In this document: in pieces, positions 11,301-21,500 of the stretch
Layout of the letters: every line of letters starts with the position of its first letter
How positions within the stretch are numbered: the stretch's first letter is position 1
Assembly: GCF_047663525.1 (NCBI RefSeq)
Contig: NC_092621.1
Location: forward strand, 12,039,001-12,103,000
From: Anas platyrhynchos
Lineage: Eukaryota; Chordata; Aves; Anseriformes; Anatidae
Direction: 5' to 3'
DNA: 64,000 nt
Program-made: the position numbers and the translations under genes
Notes under the pieces: generated by a model
Databases searched by the model: none
What the model was told of the DNA's origin: nothing
What the model saw: the letters and a program-made list of their open reading frames with translations, nothing else

Positions 11301-12975
11301 AAATATGCTTTGATAGGGCCATCAATAAAGTCAGCTGCAAAATCAAAAAGCACTACTCCCAGCATGGTAACAACTATCGCCCACGTCTGCTTGTCTCTCC
11401 CATCGATGAAAGCTACAAAAAGAAAAAAAAAAAAGCCTCATTCTGACAGCAATAGTGTCATGTTTTGCAAAACCCCATTTTTCTTTCCAGAAACCTCCAA
11501 ATCTAAACAACGCTGTTACGCATGAGAGCTCAGTCATAACAGAATGACATCTAAGAAGCAGGATAACTATATTTTGAGTTTGCGTAGCTCTGAGATGTGC
11601 TAGGTTGACTTTTATACACAAGCAGGAACTTGGCAGCTCAAGGCTCTGCAATCGAGAGCATCACTAGCCTTTCTCTACTCTATGCACTTCCATTGCATGT
11701 TCTGGTAGCCTAAAATACTTGCATTTTGGAGTATTTATTTGTTTTACTCCTTTTGTTCCACCCTTGCTCTGTTATAGACAGTCAAGAGTTGGCTAACATC
11801 TCTTTCTGGGTAAATGATTACACATACATACAACAGCAGCAATATCCGGAAACAGAGAAAAAATCTGTGAAAACACGCTCCTCCCCACAGGAAGGAGACA
11901 CAAGCCACAATGATAGTGATGACTTTCTAGCAAATCTTTGAGAAGTTAGATATCAAGCTAAAATAAAACAGCATCTGGGGACATCACTCCTATCTGATTT
12001 TGCACACTCCAGGTGCAACAGGGTTTCGAAGGAGTTCTGATTTGTATTATTCACCAGCATAACACATTCCTGAGCCAAGCAAGTGCTGCAATAATTAAAG
12101 CTACATTAAAAGATGAATTACAGATAAATTTGAATGCCGACCCATCTAAAATACAGACTAATAGACATTCTCTTAAGATTTGTACTACATCATACAAACA
12201 ACATAAACCATTTAACTTAATAAGGTAGATTTTAGTTCTTAAAAACTTTTCTAGGCCCAAGCAGAGTATGAACCGACCAGGCAAGCACATCAACATACAA
12301 AATACCGTAATCACATGCACAAACTACAGAACAGTACATACAGGGCACATAACATGCAGCATTAGGGCTGAACATAGATTGCAGTGCTCCTCAGCTGCTT
12401 CAGTGCCACCGAGTAACGTGCTACCCAATGTTAACACCCAAGTTTTACAGGGAAATAAAGGAACCCCTCCTTTCTTTCCAATTCAAAACACCGGCATGAG
12501 TTTTGTCTGTCAGCACAGCACATTCCCCTCACTCACCTGAGATCATCTCGTCCCCATTGAGGTACAAAGCCATGCCTACCAGCATTATGATGCCCAGACC
12601 CAGAATGTACGGTCGCCTCCTGCCCCAGCTACAGGTGCAGTGATCACTGGCTGAACCTACCACGGGCTGCAGCACGAAGCCCAGGATCGGGCTGATGAGC
12701 CACACCAGGCTGTAGAGGCTCTTGGGCAGCCCTACACTGAGCAGCACCGGCGTGACAAAGGCAGCCTCCACAGCATAGCAGAACTCCCTGCCGAACATCG
12801 CCATGCTGTGCATGACCAGCCTTCCCGTCGGTCGCTTCTTCGGTACCACCATCCCGGTCCTGGTCACGGATTGCTGCATAGCCTTCTCTTTCCCTCTGGT
12901 GTGGTCCAGGTCGGTCATGGCCACCTCAGAAGAGGGTGGAAGGGCCCTGTGGAAGCTCTGTTTGGTTAAGGTCAT
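2141..12975 (-). CDS. SLC45A2: SLC45A2 (MATP/AIM1) coding span, exons 1-6; 3' exon outside window
   Basis: Membrane-associated transporter protein of melanosomes and other pigment-cell compartments, a 12-helix member of the sugar/proton symporter-like SLC45 family needed for melanin synthesis. Six exons splice in frame with GT-AG introns: 12975-12537, 11412-11239, 8329-8013, 4211-4068, 3428-3305 and 2346-2141, giving 468 codons. Visible marks are the [18 protein letters not shown] start of helix 1, the family motif WGRRRP at residues 117-122, and [20 protein letters not shown] in exon 2. The human protein is about 530 residues, so one terminal exon of about 60 codons should lie left of position 1; I looked for it in 1-2140 on the minus strand and did not find it. 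No frameshift or stop is seen. Missense and frameshift alleles of this gene are known to cause Silver and albino-like plumage in chicken and quail. Identity is near certain; the exact start is less so (see exon 1). Confidence 0.96.
2347..3304 (-). other. SLC45A2: SLC45A2 intron 5
   Basis: Unique AT-rich intron, 958 bases, with proper GT and AG ends. I see no repeat, exon or RNA gene in it. Confidence 0.8.
3305..3428 (-). CDS. SLC45A2: SLC45A2 coding exon 5
   Basis: 124 nt, entering in phase 0 after TTTCAG and leaving in phase 1 at TATTCTT|GTAAGT. Encodes residues 359-399 plus one base. [13 protein letters not shown] is the extracellular/luminal loop after helix 7 and carries an N-S-T sequon at residue 370; [20 protein letters not shown] is helix 8. 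Matches the vertebrate family closely. Confidence 0.95.
3429..4067 (-). other. SLC45A2: SLC45A2 intron 4, with pyrimidine-rich tract
   Basis: Intron of 639 bases. From about 3580 to 3810 the plus strand is strongly pyrimidine-biased (runs of CT and T), so the pre-mRNA strand is purine-rich there. This can explain the ORFs seen on the plus strand. No exon is seen. Confidence 0.75.
4068..4211 (-). CDS. SLC45A2: SLC45A2 coding exon 4
   Basis: 144 nt, phase 0 at both ends (acceptor TTTTAG, donor GACAG|GTAAAG). Encodes residues 311-358, beginning [10 protein letters not shown] and ending LFFTDFMGQ. It holds helix 7 with the strongly conserved [19 protein letters not shown] stretch. It is absent from a plain ORF search because both flanks are intron, but the frame and conservation are clear. 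Confidence 0.94.
4212..8012 (-). other. SLC45A2: SLC45A2 intron 3
   Basis: 3.8-kb intron. It holds a T21 run followed by ATTT units at 5056-5095 and otherwise unique AT-rich DNA. I see no exon, CR1 copy or RNA gene. Confidence 0.75.
5056..5098. repeat. Poly(T) with (ATTT) and (TTTTG) units
   Basis: T21, then three ATTT units and TTTTG units. Low-complexity, length-unstable tract in SLC45A2 intron 3. Confidence 0.9.
8013..8329 (-). CDS. SLC45A2: SLC45A2 coding exon 3
   Basis: 317 nt, entering in phase 1 after GTGTAG and leaving in phase 0 at ACAGAG|GTAAGT. Encodes residues 205-310: the rest of helix 5 ([13 protein letters not shown]), helix 6 ([19 protein letters not shown]), and most of the large cytoplasmic loop between helices 6 and 7. 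The loop is the least conserved part of the family and differs freely from human here, apart from the [11 protein letters not shown] segment. Confidence 0.94.
8833..8854. repeat. (GTTT)n microsatellite
   Basis: About five GTTT units with one interruption, in SLC45A2 intron 2. Confidence 0.85.
9940..10060 (+). mobile_element. Decayed CR1 fragment
   Basis: The stretch around GAGCAGGCTGCCTTGGGAGG and the following GTTGGACCAAATAATATGG resemble the CR1 ORF2 3' end (tggaacaggttgcccagggagg ... ttggactagatgatct) with many changes. Plus orientation. Heavily decayed, so only moderately sure. Confidence 0.5.
11239..11412 (-). CDS. SLC45A2: SLC45A2 coding exon 2
   Basis: 174 nt, entering and leaving in phase 1 (acceptor TTGTAG|CT, donor ACAG|GTACTC). 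Encodes residues 147-204 plus one base: helix 4 (about 158-178), then the highly conserved acidic segment [20 protein letters not shown] and [17 protein letters not shown]. The two Asp in the conserved segment fit the family's proton-coupled transport core. Confidence 0.95.
11413..12536 (-). other. SLC45A2: SLC45A2 intron 1
   Basis: 1.1-kb intron between exons 1 and 2, with proper GT and AG ends and an A-rich (plus strand) polypyrimidine tract next to exon 2. No repeat or further exon seen. Confidence 0.8.
12537..12975 (-). CDS. SLC45A2: SLC45A2 coding exon 1
   Basis: First coding exon, 439 nt, ending in phase 1 at TCAG|GTGAGT. It encodes residues 1-146 and the first base of codon 147. A hydrophilic N-terminus is followed by helices at roughly 66-83, 88-107 and 122-140, with WGRRRP at 117-122 between helices 2 and 3. 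The first ATG (12975) and a second in-frame ATG (12918, residue 20) both have G at -3 and A at +4. The human N-terminus is about 30 residues before the KRPT motif; the first ATG gives 46 and the second 27, so Met20 is a serious alternative. Using Met1, Ala72 coincides with a quail plumage allele that I recall as A72D, which favours Met1 as the numbering used. Confidence 0.93.
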
Positions 12976-12983
12976 GGCTCTGG

Positions 12984-13031
12984 TTACTCGCCCCGGCCTG
13001 GCAAGTCGGTGCTGCCTGCTCTGGCTGACAT
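12984..13031 (-). promoter_or_regulatory. Upstream ORF of SLC45A2 (15 codons)
   Basis: An ATG at 13031 opens a 15-codon frame that stops with TAA at 12986-12984, eight bases before the SLC45A2 ATG at 12975. The context of this ATG is weak (T at -3, T at +4). If transcription starts near the TATA-like box it lies inside the 5' UTR and could lower or modulate translation. Confidence 0.5.
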
Positions 13032-13088
13032 GGAGCGCGGGTCATATGCCGGGTGGATTTGGTCTGCAGTGGGGGAGGGACTCACATA

Positions 13089-13096
13089 CTTTTATG
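13089..13096 (-). promoter_or_regulatory. SLC45A2: TATA-like box of SLC45A2
   Basis: CATAAAAG on the minus strand, about 120 bases before the first ATG. A start site about 30 bases downstream (near 13060) would give a 5' UTR of about 85 bases. Inferred from position and sequence only. Confidence 0.5.
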
Positions 13097-13235
13097 GCTC
13101 TGCGATCACAAGTTATGAAAGGAAGGGGGCGGGGATGAGCGTTAACATTAGCAGATCTGCCCTCCTGGATGTCTGCAAAGCAGGACTAAAGCGTTACTGT
13201 TGAAGCGTGAAACATGCCTACAACGGGAGCATACA

Positions 13236-13242
13236 TCACATG
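13236..13242. promoter_or_regulatory. SLC45A2: M-box-like E-box upstream of SLC45A2
   Basis: TCACATG, an E-box (CACATG) with the 5' T that MITF/TFE factors prefer, about 260 bases upstream of the first SLC45A2 ATG. MITF drives many melanosome genes through such sites. A seven-base match is weak evidence alone; its place in a pigment-gene promoter is what makes it worth listing. Confidence 0.4.
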
Positions 13243-13907
13243 GGCACGGCGCAGGATCAGCCCGGCACAAATCTGCTCCTCTTGCTGCTGCAAGACAGCG
13301 GTGACACCAGGAATAGAGAGCCCTCATCTCTCCACTCAGCAAACAACCCGCACGCCGGAGGGCTGAATTCCTGTAGGAGGGGGAAAAATACAAATATAAA
13401 TCTATAATCACATATCCAGAAAAGGATTTCGAGGCACTTGATGAAGATAAGCGAGCCTACCTATTGTTCTATTGCTGGTGACAGACACACAGCTTGACAG
13501 AAGTCTGTCAAACAGCAACTGCTGAATATTTTATTGCATCTGCTCTGTGCCACCCTCGATAAACTGATTATTTTCTTGGTTTCTAAAAAACAACGGGGTA
13601 TCAGGATCACTTAGTTTTTGTTTTGTTTTGAAACAGTCTCACCTGCCACATAAACTTTTGGCAAGAAAACAGAAGGTTTTAGAAGAAATCTATAGTGACA
13701 CACCAAACCCCATTCCTTTTAGGTCAGCCACCTGACACAGGCAGCTGAGCCAACCTATGCTGAACTTAGCAGTAGTTTTTATATTGACCTCAGCAAATAT
13801 TGGGTCAAAACCTGGGTGTGCTGTAAAGTAAGTTTGACAACGTTGATTCTACGCCAACACAAGCAGATGCATTTGGGACTAAGCAAGCTGTCAGATCTTA
13901 GTGTGGA

Positions 13908-13971
13908 GCCAGGAGTTGGACTCGATAATCTTGGCAGGTCCCCTCCAACATAGGATATTCTCTGATAGTGC
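13908..13971 (+). mobile_element. CR1 3'-end fragment
   Basis: GTTGGACTCGATAATCTTGG, then the ggtcccctccaacataggatattctctgata pattern typical of the CR1 3' terminus, in plus orientation. Only about 65 bases remain, as expected for a strongly 5'-truncated LINE insertion. Confidence 0.75.
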
Positions 13972-15021
13972 AAAGGTGCATAATACTCAGCAATTCGTCA
14001 GAGTGATTATCTGCTGAAAACTTAAAATACTTTTGTTTAATTGTATATCTAACTTGTCAATACCTACTAAATAATTCCTCCTTCTATGCAGGTGTTTGTG
14101 TAGTAAGATATAAAAGGATTTTTGGTAGTAGCAATGCTGACATTTTGGCATGACATCTCTAAAATAAGCTTTGGAAGTCTTTGCAAGCAATGAGCTAATC
14201 TTCCCCAATGTAAACACTGAAAATATCACTCTCCCACACACCCTAAAACAAACAAACTCCAACCCCCCCTGAATTCCTGACACATTGGACTAATGATTGT
14301 ATTAAGACCATATAGCTAATTATTTTTAAAAACGTAATTATATTTGTGTTGAAAGAGCAAAGACTTCTTCAAATGACTAATTTGAAGGAAATGACAACCA
14401 CCATAGAACAACCATTGTTTAAAACCCATGCAGCTAAGTTGCCTACCATTTTTCCAAAAAGAAAGAAAAGGATTAATACTTGGCAGATATTTTGTAATAA
14501 CAAATTTATTTCTGAAATGACTTTTCAGGCAAACTGAAATGTCAAATCTAATCTAATCAGGCAACTGCATAAAGAAAATGTAGACAGGATTTTAAATACA
14601 ATTACTTTATCATTGTAACTCTACAGCAATACATAAGAAAACAGCGTTATTTGTATAATTGTTTTGGCATGGTAAAGCAAATGAATCAACACAGAAAAAT
14701 AAAAATCCCCTTTAATCTATGAGTAAACAGTCATATGTTTAGGAAGTATATGACTATATTTTATGAAAAGGTAAGGCCTTCAGGTAATTGCAACACAACA
14801 AAGCAATGGATCAACTATGAGTCAAAAGAACCAACCAATTCACAGGATATGGTATTTTTAAAATATTTTGAGGATTTACATCTGCTTGCTAAGGCAAATA
14901 GTGTAGAACTTGAGAACACAATTTCATTATCATCCTAGACTGCAAACCATCCCAGCACACAAATATGTAACTCCCATTAAATCTAAAACTTCAGTCATTT
15001 AAAAGTAGTAGCACACAAACT

Positions 15022-15027
15022 TTTATT
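15022..15027 (-). terminator. AMACR: Candidate AMACR poly(A) signal
   Basis: AATAAA on the minus strand, about 76 bases past the AMACR stop, followed by a GU-rich stretch (TTTGTGTGC). It implies a very short 3' UTR; other signals further on may also be used. Confidence 0.4.
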
Positions 15028-15102
15028 TGTCATGTAATTAAATTTAATACATAAAATCTTACTACATCAGCCTGAAGTTTGTCTGATTTGCATAGTCAGA
15101 GA

Positions 15103-15512
15103 TTATAAATTAGCTTTAGGTTTGTTGAATTCTATTATTTTGTCAGAATAAAGTTGAGCAATCTCGTTCTTAGTAAATCCATATTCCAGGAGTATCTCTT
15201 CTGTGTGCTCGCCTATAAAAGGATCTCTTTTAAGCGATGGAACAGCAGGGGTCCTTGAAAGTAGAGGAGCAGGTCTAGGACTTATCTCTTCCTGATCATT
15301 TTTGATAAAAGAACTTCTTTGTTTGTTATGCTGATGTGAGGCAGCATCATCAAAGGACAAAACAGGGGTCACACAGGCATCAGTTCCATCAAATATGTGG
15401 CACCATTCAGCTTGTGTCTTCTTTGCAAATATGGATGCAAACATTTTCTTCATTTCAGGCCAGTCAGAGAAACTCAACTGATCAGGAAGTTTGTCTGAAT
15501 CGAGCCCGAGAC
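15103..15512 (-). CDS. AMACR: AMACR coding exon 5 (terminal)
   Basis: 410 nt including the TAA stop at 15105-15103, entering in phase 1 after CTTTCAG. Encodes residues 248-383: [82 protein letters not shown] and the C-terminal KANL, a likely peroxisomal targeting tripeptide variant. Strong match to vertebrate AMACR throughout. Confidence 0.96.
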
Positions 15513-18500
15513 CTGAAAGAAGAAGATCAAAGCTAAGTATGTTTCTCTGGAAGCTTTTGTTCTGCAGGCAGTCCAACACAGCAGAGCACAGTAACCAAAA
15601 AAACTTCATTGGGATATCTATGACTAGGAGAGTAGGGAACAGGAAAATAAAATGTTGTATTATTTGCATTACACTAAATTGTACCAGCTATCGCCTCCTA
15701 ACAACACCAAGGTGCTGAAGCGTGTCCAAAGAAGGGCAACAAAGCTGGTGAAAGGCATAGAGAACAAGTCTTACCAGGAGCAGCTGAGGGAGCTGGGGTT
15801 GTTTAGTTTGGAGAAAAGAAGGTTCAGGGGAGACCTTATTGTACTTCACAGTTACTTTATTTAAAGGAGGTTGTGGTGAGGTTGGGATCGGGCTCGTCTT
15901 CTAAGCAATAACTAATAAGATGAAGGGAAATAGCCTCAAGCTGCGCCAGGAGAGGTTTAGGTTAGATACTAGGAGCAGTTTCTTCACTGAAAGAGTTATG
16001 CAGCATTGGAATAGGCTGCCCAGGGATGTGGTTGAGTCACCATCCCTGGAGGTCTTCAAGAAATGTGTAGACGTAGCATGGTTTAGTGGTGGCCTCGTCA
16101 GTACTAGGTTAAAGGTTGGACTAGATGATCTTAGAGGTCTTTTCCAACCTGAATGACTCTACGGTTCTGTGAACTAAGTTCACATATATGCTCATTTCTG
16201 CAATTTATAACATCAGAGGGGCAGCAGCTCCCTCAAGATCACATTTTGTCCTGACAACAATTTCTATCACAGAAGCTATGTCACAGAAGCTGCCTGGAGT
16301 CCAACGTGACCAGGTATTTCCACGCTGGAGATGAGAAGATGGTGTGGATGGATAAGCTTGGGCTTGATCTGAACAAGGCAGTGTGGCAGCAGATGCCTGC
16401 AGGCTAACGGACATGCTTCTTGGACTGCCTCAGTCAAAACAGATTACAGCAGCATCTACTGTTCTCACCTCCTCGGCATGGTCCCCACGTTCAAACTCTC
16501 CTGCTGCTTCTCTTCTGGACGAGTGAAACCCGCAGCCCTCACACTCACGCTTAAGAACCCAGCTTCCCAGAAAGTCACTCACATGGACCACCAGGTATGC
16601 AGTACACACACCCCTTCTGAGACACAACAGCATGAGATCGACATGCAGGCTTTGTACAAAAAATTTTCTGAACTAGGGGACCCTTAGCTCCTTTTCCCAA
16701 CTAAGCACCACTTTTCCTCTTAGTGTGGAGCTCACATCTCTCCTGTGCAGACAGTTTCCTGTCTCAGTTTCTGTTCTCATCTCATCCTGTTCCCCGTACT
16801 CCGTATTCCAAGGAGACAGAAGAATCATTAAAATTTCTTCTCCGGCTTACCACAAAAAGGAATTAAGAAACAAGAAAGAGACAACACAATTAAACCACAT
16901 TTTCAAGTTGGAGATAGCATAAACTTAATTAACAATATCAAATAGAATTCAGAAGTGGTATACTGAAGGCTGCCCAAATAATCACATCTTTAAATTTACT
17001 ACCTTGAATGAAGCAGATAAAATCCAGAAGAATGAGAGGCAGGAGAGAAGTCAATCTCAGAAATTTAGAAAGGTTTGCGAACAATTATTATCATAATGCT
17101 TTTACAAATAAACAAAAAGGGGCTTCTTAGAAAACTGCTTTTTGTAAAAGGCAGCGAAAATGTGGAGCTCTGCAAATATTTAATGTCGAGACTTCTTATA
17201 TTTTGATATGGCTGCTATCAGATTGATGATCTGACTTGCGATTGTTAACAGGGCTTGGCTACTAGATGCCTGTTTGCATGTAAAATGTAGACAGAACTCT
17301 CATCTTCAGCTGTAGATAAAAAATAAACAATTGTGGTTTTTTGTTGTTTTTTTTTTGTTTGTTTGTTTGTTTGTTTTTTTACATTTTCCACTATTTCTAC
17401 AGCTTCCTTATCACTTAAAGAGGTAAAAATACAGATAAGCAAAACACAGAATGGAGAAGAATATCATCTCCATTCTTCTGCTCTTTAATATCTTACTTTT
17501 TCCTTATCATCTCTACTATGTTACATTGTTGGGTTTCAGTCTCTTCTGAATTATATAGGTATCATAATATGAAATGAGTTTCACTGTTGCTCACAAGATT
17601 CTTAAATAGTAACTTTGAAAATAAACACGTGCTTTGAAATTTAATTTTGGTGTTGCAAAAAGTATGATGCAGAGAGACTGCTTATCTCCAGATCCAGAAA
17701 TACTGCCTTGAAATAGATCAAATTTAGAACAAATCAACACAGCCAAAGGCAGAATAAGAATCCTCACATCTTATCAGAGATTCCCAAAGATATCAGGTTA
17801 AGTATCACTACAAGGCAAACATTTGTCCTAAGCAAGTTACCATGTCACATGCACCTTAAATCTCTAAACTTGGAATCTACTATTTATAACCATTCATATC
17901 ATGTTCAAAAATAGATCAACAAAAGATTACTCATAATGGTTAAGTATCCATAATTAAATTGAACCTAATGATGCTTACAAAATCTTCAAAATATAGTACT
18001 GAAGATGAACAGTGCTGGACAGCTTACCTAAGAACCAGGAAATGAGGGAAATTTATCTTCCACAACAGTTAAAGCTAAGCAACAGCATATATTTTAGACT
18101 CTGTCTCGGTGCATGAAATCTTGTCTATTGGAAACACTGTCTGATAAACACTGATTTGCTTATTAATTATATTTGGGTTCCACTAGTCAGCTCAATATGA
18201 ATAGAGCTCTACTATTATCCCATTACACAATTATATTTGAAGACCATGCCAGATGGAAAGTTGGCTGAATCTAGCCATACATGCTCTAGTAAAATAGAAC
18301 AATATGTAGAACCTGGAATTTAGTATTACATGCTCATTTTCCACTGACCACTGAAGAGCTCAACTTTAAATAGTATGAACTGACAGCATTTAAGCACTAA
18401 AGCTTCTAATTTTCCAGCTTGTGCTAACCATTTGTGGTGCAGATGAACAGAATCACAGCAGGAGTGACTGAGTCAACAAGGAAACAATTACACAGCACAG

Positions 18501-21500
18501 AATTGTTTGGGATACCACAGAATGACATATTTCACCCAATATAATCAAAAACAAAATATCCTTTACAAAGAATATCTGGTAGAGCAATCAAAACTTGTTT
18601 CCAAGTCTTTCTTGCTCAGATTTCCATCTAGCGATTTTTGTTTAAAAAAGCCTAATAACCTACTCTAGTACAGCCTTGACGTAATGTTTTTGAAAAAGAA
18701 AATGTAAGTCTCCTTGTAATGCTATAGTTGTAAGTCTCTCTTAAATCATAAAATCACAGAATGGTTTGGGTTTGAAGGAACCTTAAAGAAGGAACCTTAA
18801 TGACCACCTAATTCCAACCCCCTGCCATGGGCAGGGACACCTCCCCCCAGCCCAGGCTGCCCCCAGCCCCATGCAGCCTGGCCTTGAGCACTGCCAGGGA
18901 TGGGGCAGCCACAGCTCCTCTGGGCAGCCTGGGCCAGGGCCTCACCACTCTCGGAGCGAAGAATTTCTTCCTTGTATCTAATCTAAATCTCCCTAAAATG
19001 GTTTTAGTTTAAAACCATTACTCCCTGCCCTGTCACTCCACTCCCTAACACAGTCGCCCCCCAGCTGTCTCATAGCCCCCTTTACGCACTGGCAGGGCGC
19101 TGTGCGGTCTCTCTGGAGCCTTCTCTTCTCCAGGCTGAACACCCCCAGCTCCCTCAGCCTGTCTCCATAGGAGACGTGCTCCAGCCCTCTGAGCATCCTC
19201 GTGGCCTCCTCTGGACTTGCTCCAACAGGTCAATGTCCTTATGCTGGGAACCCTGAAAGCAGTACTCTAGAGTGTGACACACCTTTATTGAGAGATACAT
19301 CTACAAATTATTTATTAAAGCAACTCTATTTCTGCAGAACTTCATGAACAAACTGTAATAAAATTAGGCACCTATTTTCTCTGCTTAAAGCTTCTGAAAT
19401 AATATTTTTAGAAAGTGACAGTTCATAAAGACTACCAGACTAACATCAGAGTGCCACTAAAAGCACCCACAGCTGTTCTCCAGGTTTGCATGGGTAATAG
19501 TAACAATTGTCAATGTTTTGGTGCAGCAAGAAACTGGCCCTGCTACATTCCTGTACAAAATGTAAGGCATATCATGATAAACAAATTCAAGTAAAACTTA
19601 ACATAATGTGTGACAAGAGTGTTTAAAACATAAGAAGGAAACTGTTTGTCCACCTTACACATCTTAATAATGACGTTGTACCAAATTCAGTACATTAATG
19701 GATTTTTAATACAGTACACAATCACTAAATCACTGAATGGAAAGCTCCATGGAAATCCTTCATAATGACATAAACTGTATTTTTCAAGTGCTTCCTACAT
19801 TTTTCCATCCTTTTAAATAGAAGACATACAATGTAGTGAAAAGATTATTAAATACGTGTTCAGAACTTCAGTGGCTATTTCTGCTTTTCACATAACTGTA
19901 AATTTACACGAAGTTCATCTGATATAGCAGAGTTTATGCCACATGATAATGCAGAAGCAACCGTTGCTTCTTACTTGATATATGAAATTTACTGTGTTGT
20001 GCATGCTTCCCCTAGACTGGCTACAACAATACTAAGCACGTACTGCTGAAAATTAAGAGAAACTTGCAGAAGCAATTTACAGGTCTGCTGGAAGACATTC
20101 TGTCTCTTTTTATCAAAATATTGAGACTTAACCATAGTAGCACATGTTCCCTACATCTGATTTCTTGTAAGATGCAAAGGTATTTTCATTATTCATTGGC
20201 TGACTTTAGTAGTAATAAAATTAATATAAGCAAAAGGATTACAGCATGTTTGTGAACAGGAAACAGTCTGTAATGTAATCAGAATACAACTCCTGATACT
20301 GCAGCTATTACAGCAATTATTTACCGTATCTATTTTATATAGCTTCAGTTTCTCATATAACCAATTTTCTTTAACTTCATAAACCTGTGGTAAGAAGAAA
20401 TTTAATTTTCTCTGCTGAGCACAATCCACGAAGCCAACAGTTATCTCAAACTAAGATACTGTATTTTCTTAAACTTAGTAAATTTCCCTCTGCAGATCCT
20501 TAAGAAGAAACTTTCCTCACTATTTCATTAACTGCACTCAGATCCACTGAGCTCCTCACTCTGCAGGAAAACAATGACGTAAACTCAAAGCAAAAGGAAG
20601 ATAGTTTCACTTCTGCTCAATGAAATTCTGTGGGCACTGACAGCTGGTTCAGAAATTGTGTTCCCTTCTCACTTCTGCACTCTTTAAATCTCTGACCATT
20701 ACTTCTCCAACACCCAAATCCTTGTGTTCTCATTATATAGGAGTGGGGAAAGTAACCTGTTCTCCTAGTATGGACAGAGAAACAAAGTGGCTTTTGAATT
20801 TATTTTTATCTGGAACAGCATCAAATTGTTTACTAGAAAAATGACCAGAATTAAGGGAGGAGAGGGGGAACGTGAAATAAAATTATGGAAACTGTAACTG
20901 GAACATACCATTTAAATCTACTTCAAAGCACGGAGTTAATGCGTTAAACAGACGACTCAAGTCTAAGCTCCTTGGGTTTGTGAAATAGCAATACAATTCT
21001 CACAAGCAACTTTCTCTTCCCTATAACATTCACAGGCTTAAATTCTGAACTGAATTTCTGCAATAGATACCCCAGAAAGGGGAAAAAAAAACCCTAAGCC
21101 ACAAGAAGAACCAGCTGTTTGAATTTAATACACTGTTGCTTCAGAACGGCTGCAAGAAGAGCTACTGAAGGGGGTAATTATTTTCTATATTGAAATCAGA
21201 ACAAGTCACACAAATATAATGAAGTCCACTTATTTTAAGCTTGTTGTTGTGCAAACATCTGATATTTTAAACAACACACTTTTACAGAATAAACAAAGAA
21301 AATTAGTGAATGGAAATAAGCAAAAGTTGAAAAAAAAAAAAACAGGCAAAAAGCAGCACTTCCATGAAGACTGCAGTCTGTACGCTGAGTTTTTGACAGA
21401 AGCACACAAACACAGGTGCATCTGTGAGTACACGTCATCTATCTACTTACATCTAAGTACATGGGTTCTTTATTGGTGGAGTAACTGTTTTTGAAATTTC

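Larger units (their letters stand above)
12976..15102. other. Intergenic spacer between SLC45A2 and AMACR
   Basis: Only 2.1 kb separates the SLC45A2 start from the AMACR stop, both on the minus strand. It holds the SLC45A2 promoter region, a CR1 3' scrap at 13908-13971, and a candidate AMACR poly(A) signal at 15022-15027. No other gene is recognised. Confidence 0.8.

Noticed and set aside
15652..16156. Two plus-strand ORFs resembling a protein
   Set aside because: They are the broken C-terminal part of CR1 ORF2, already annotated as a mobile element, not a host gene.
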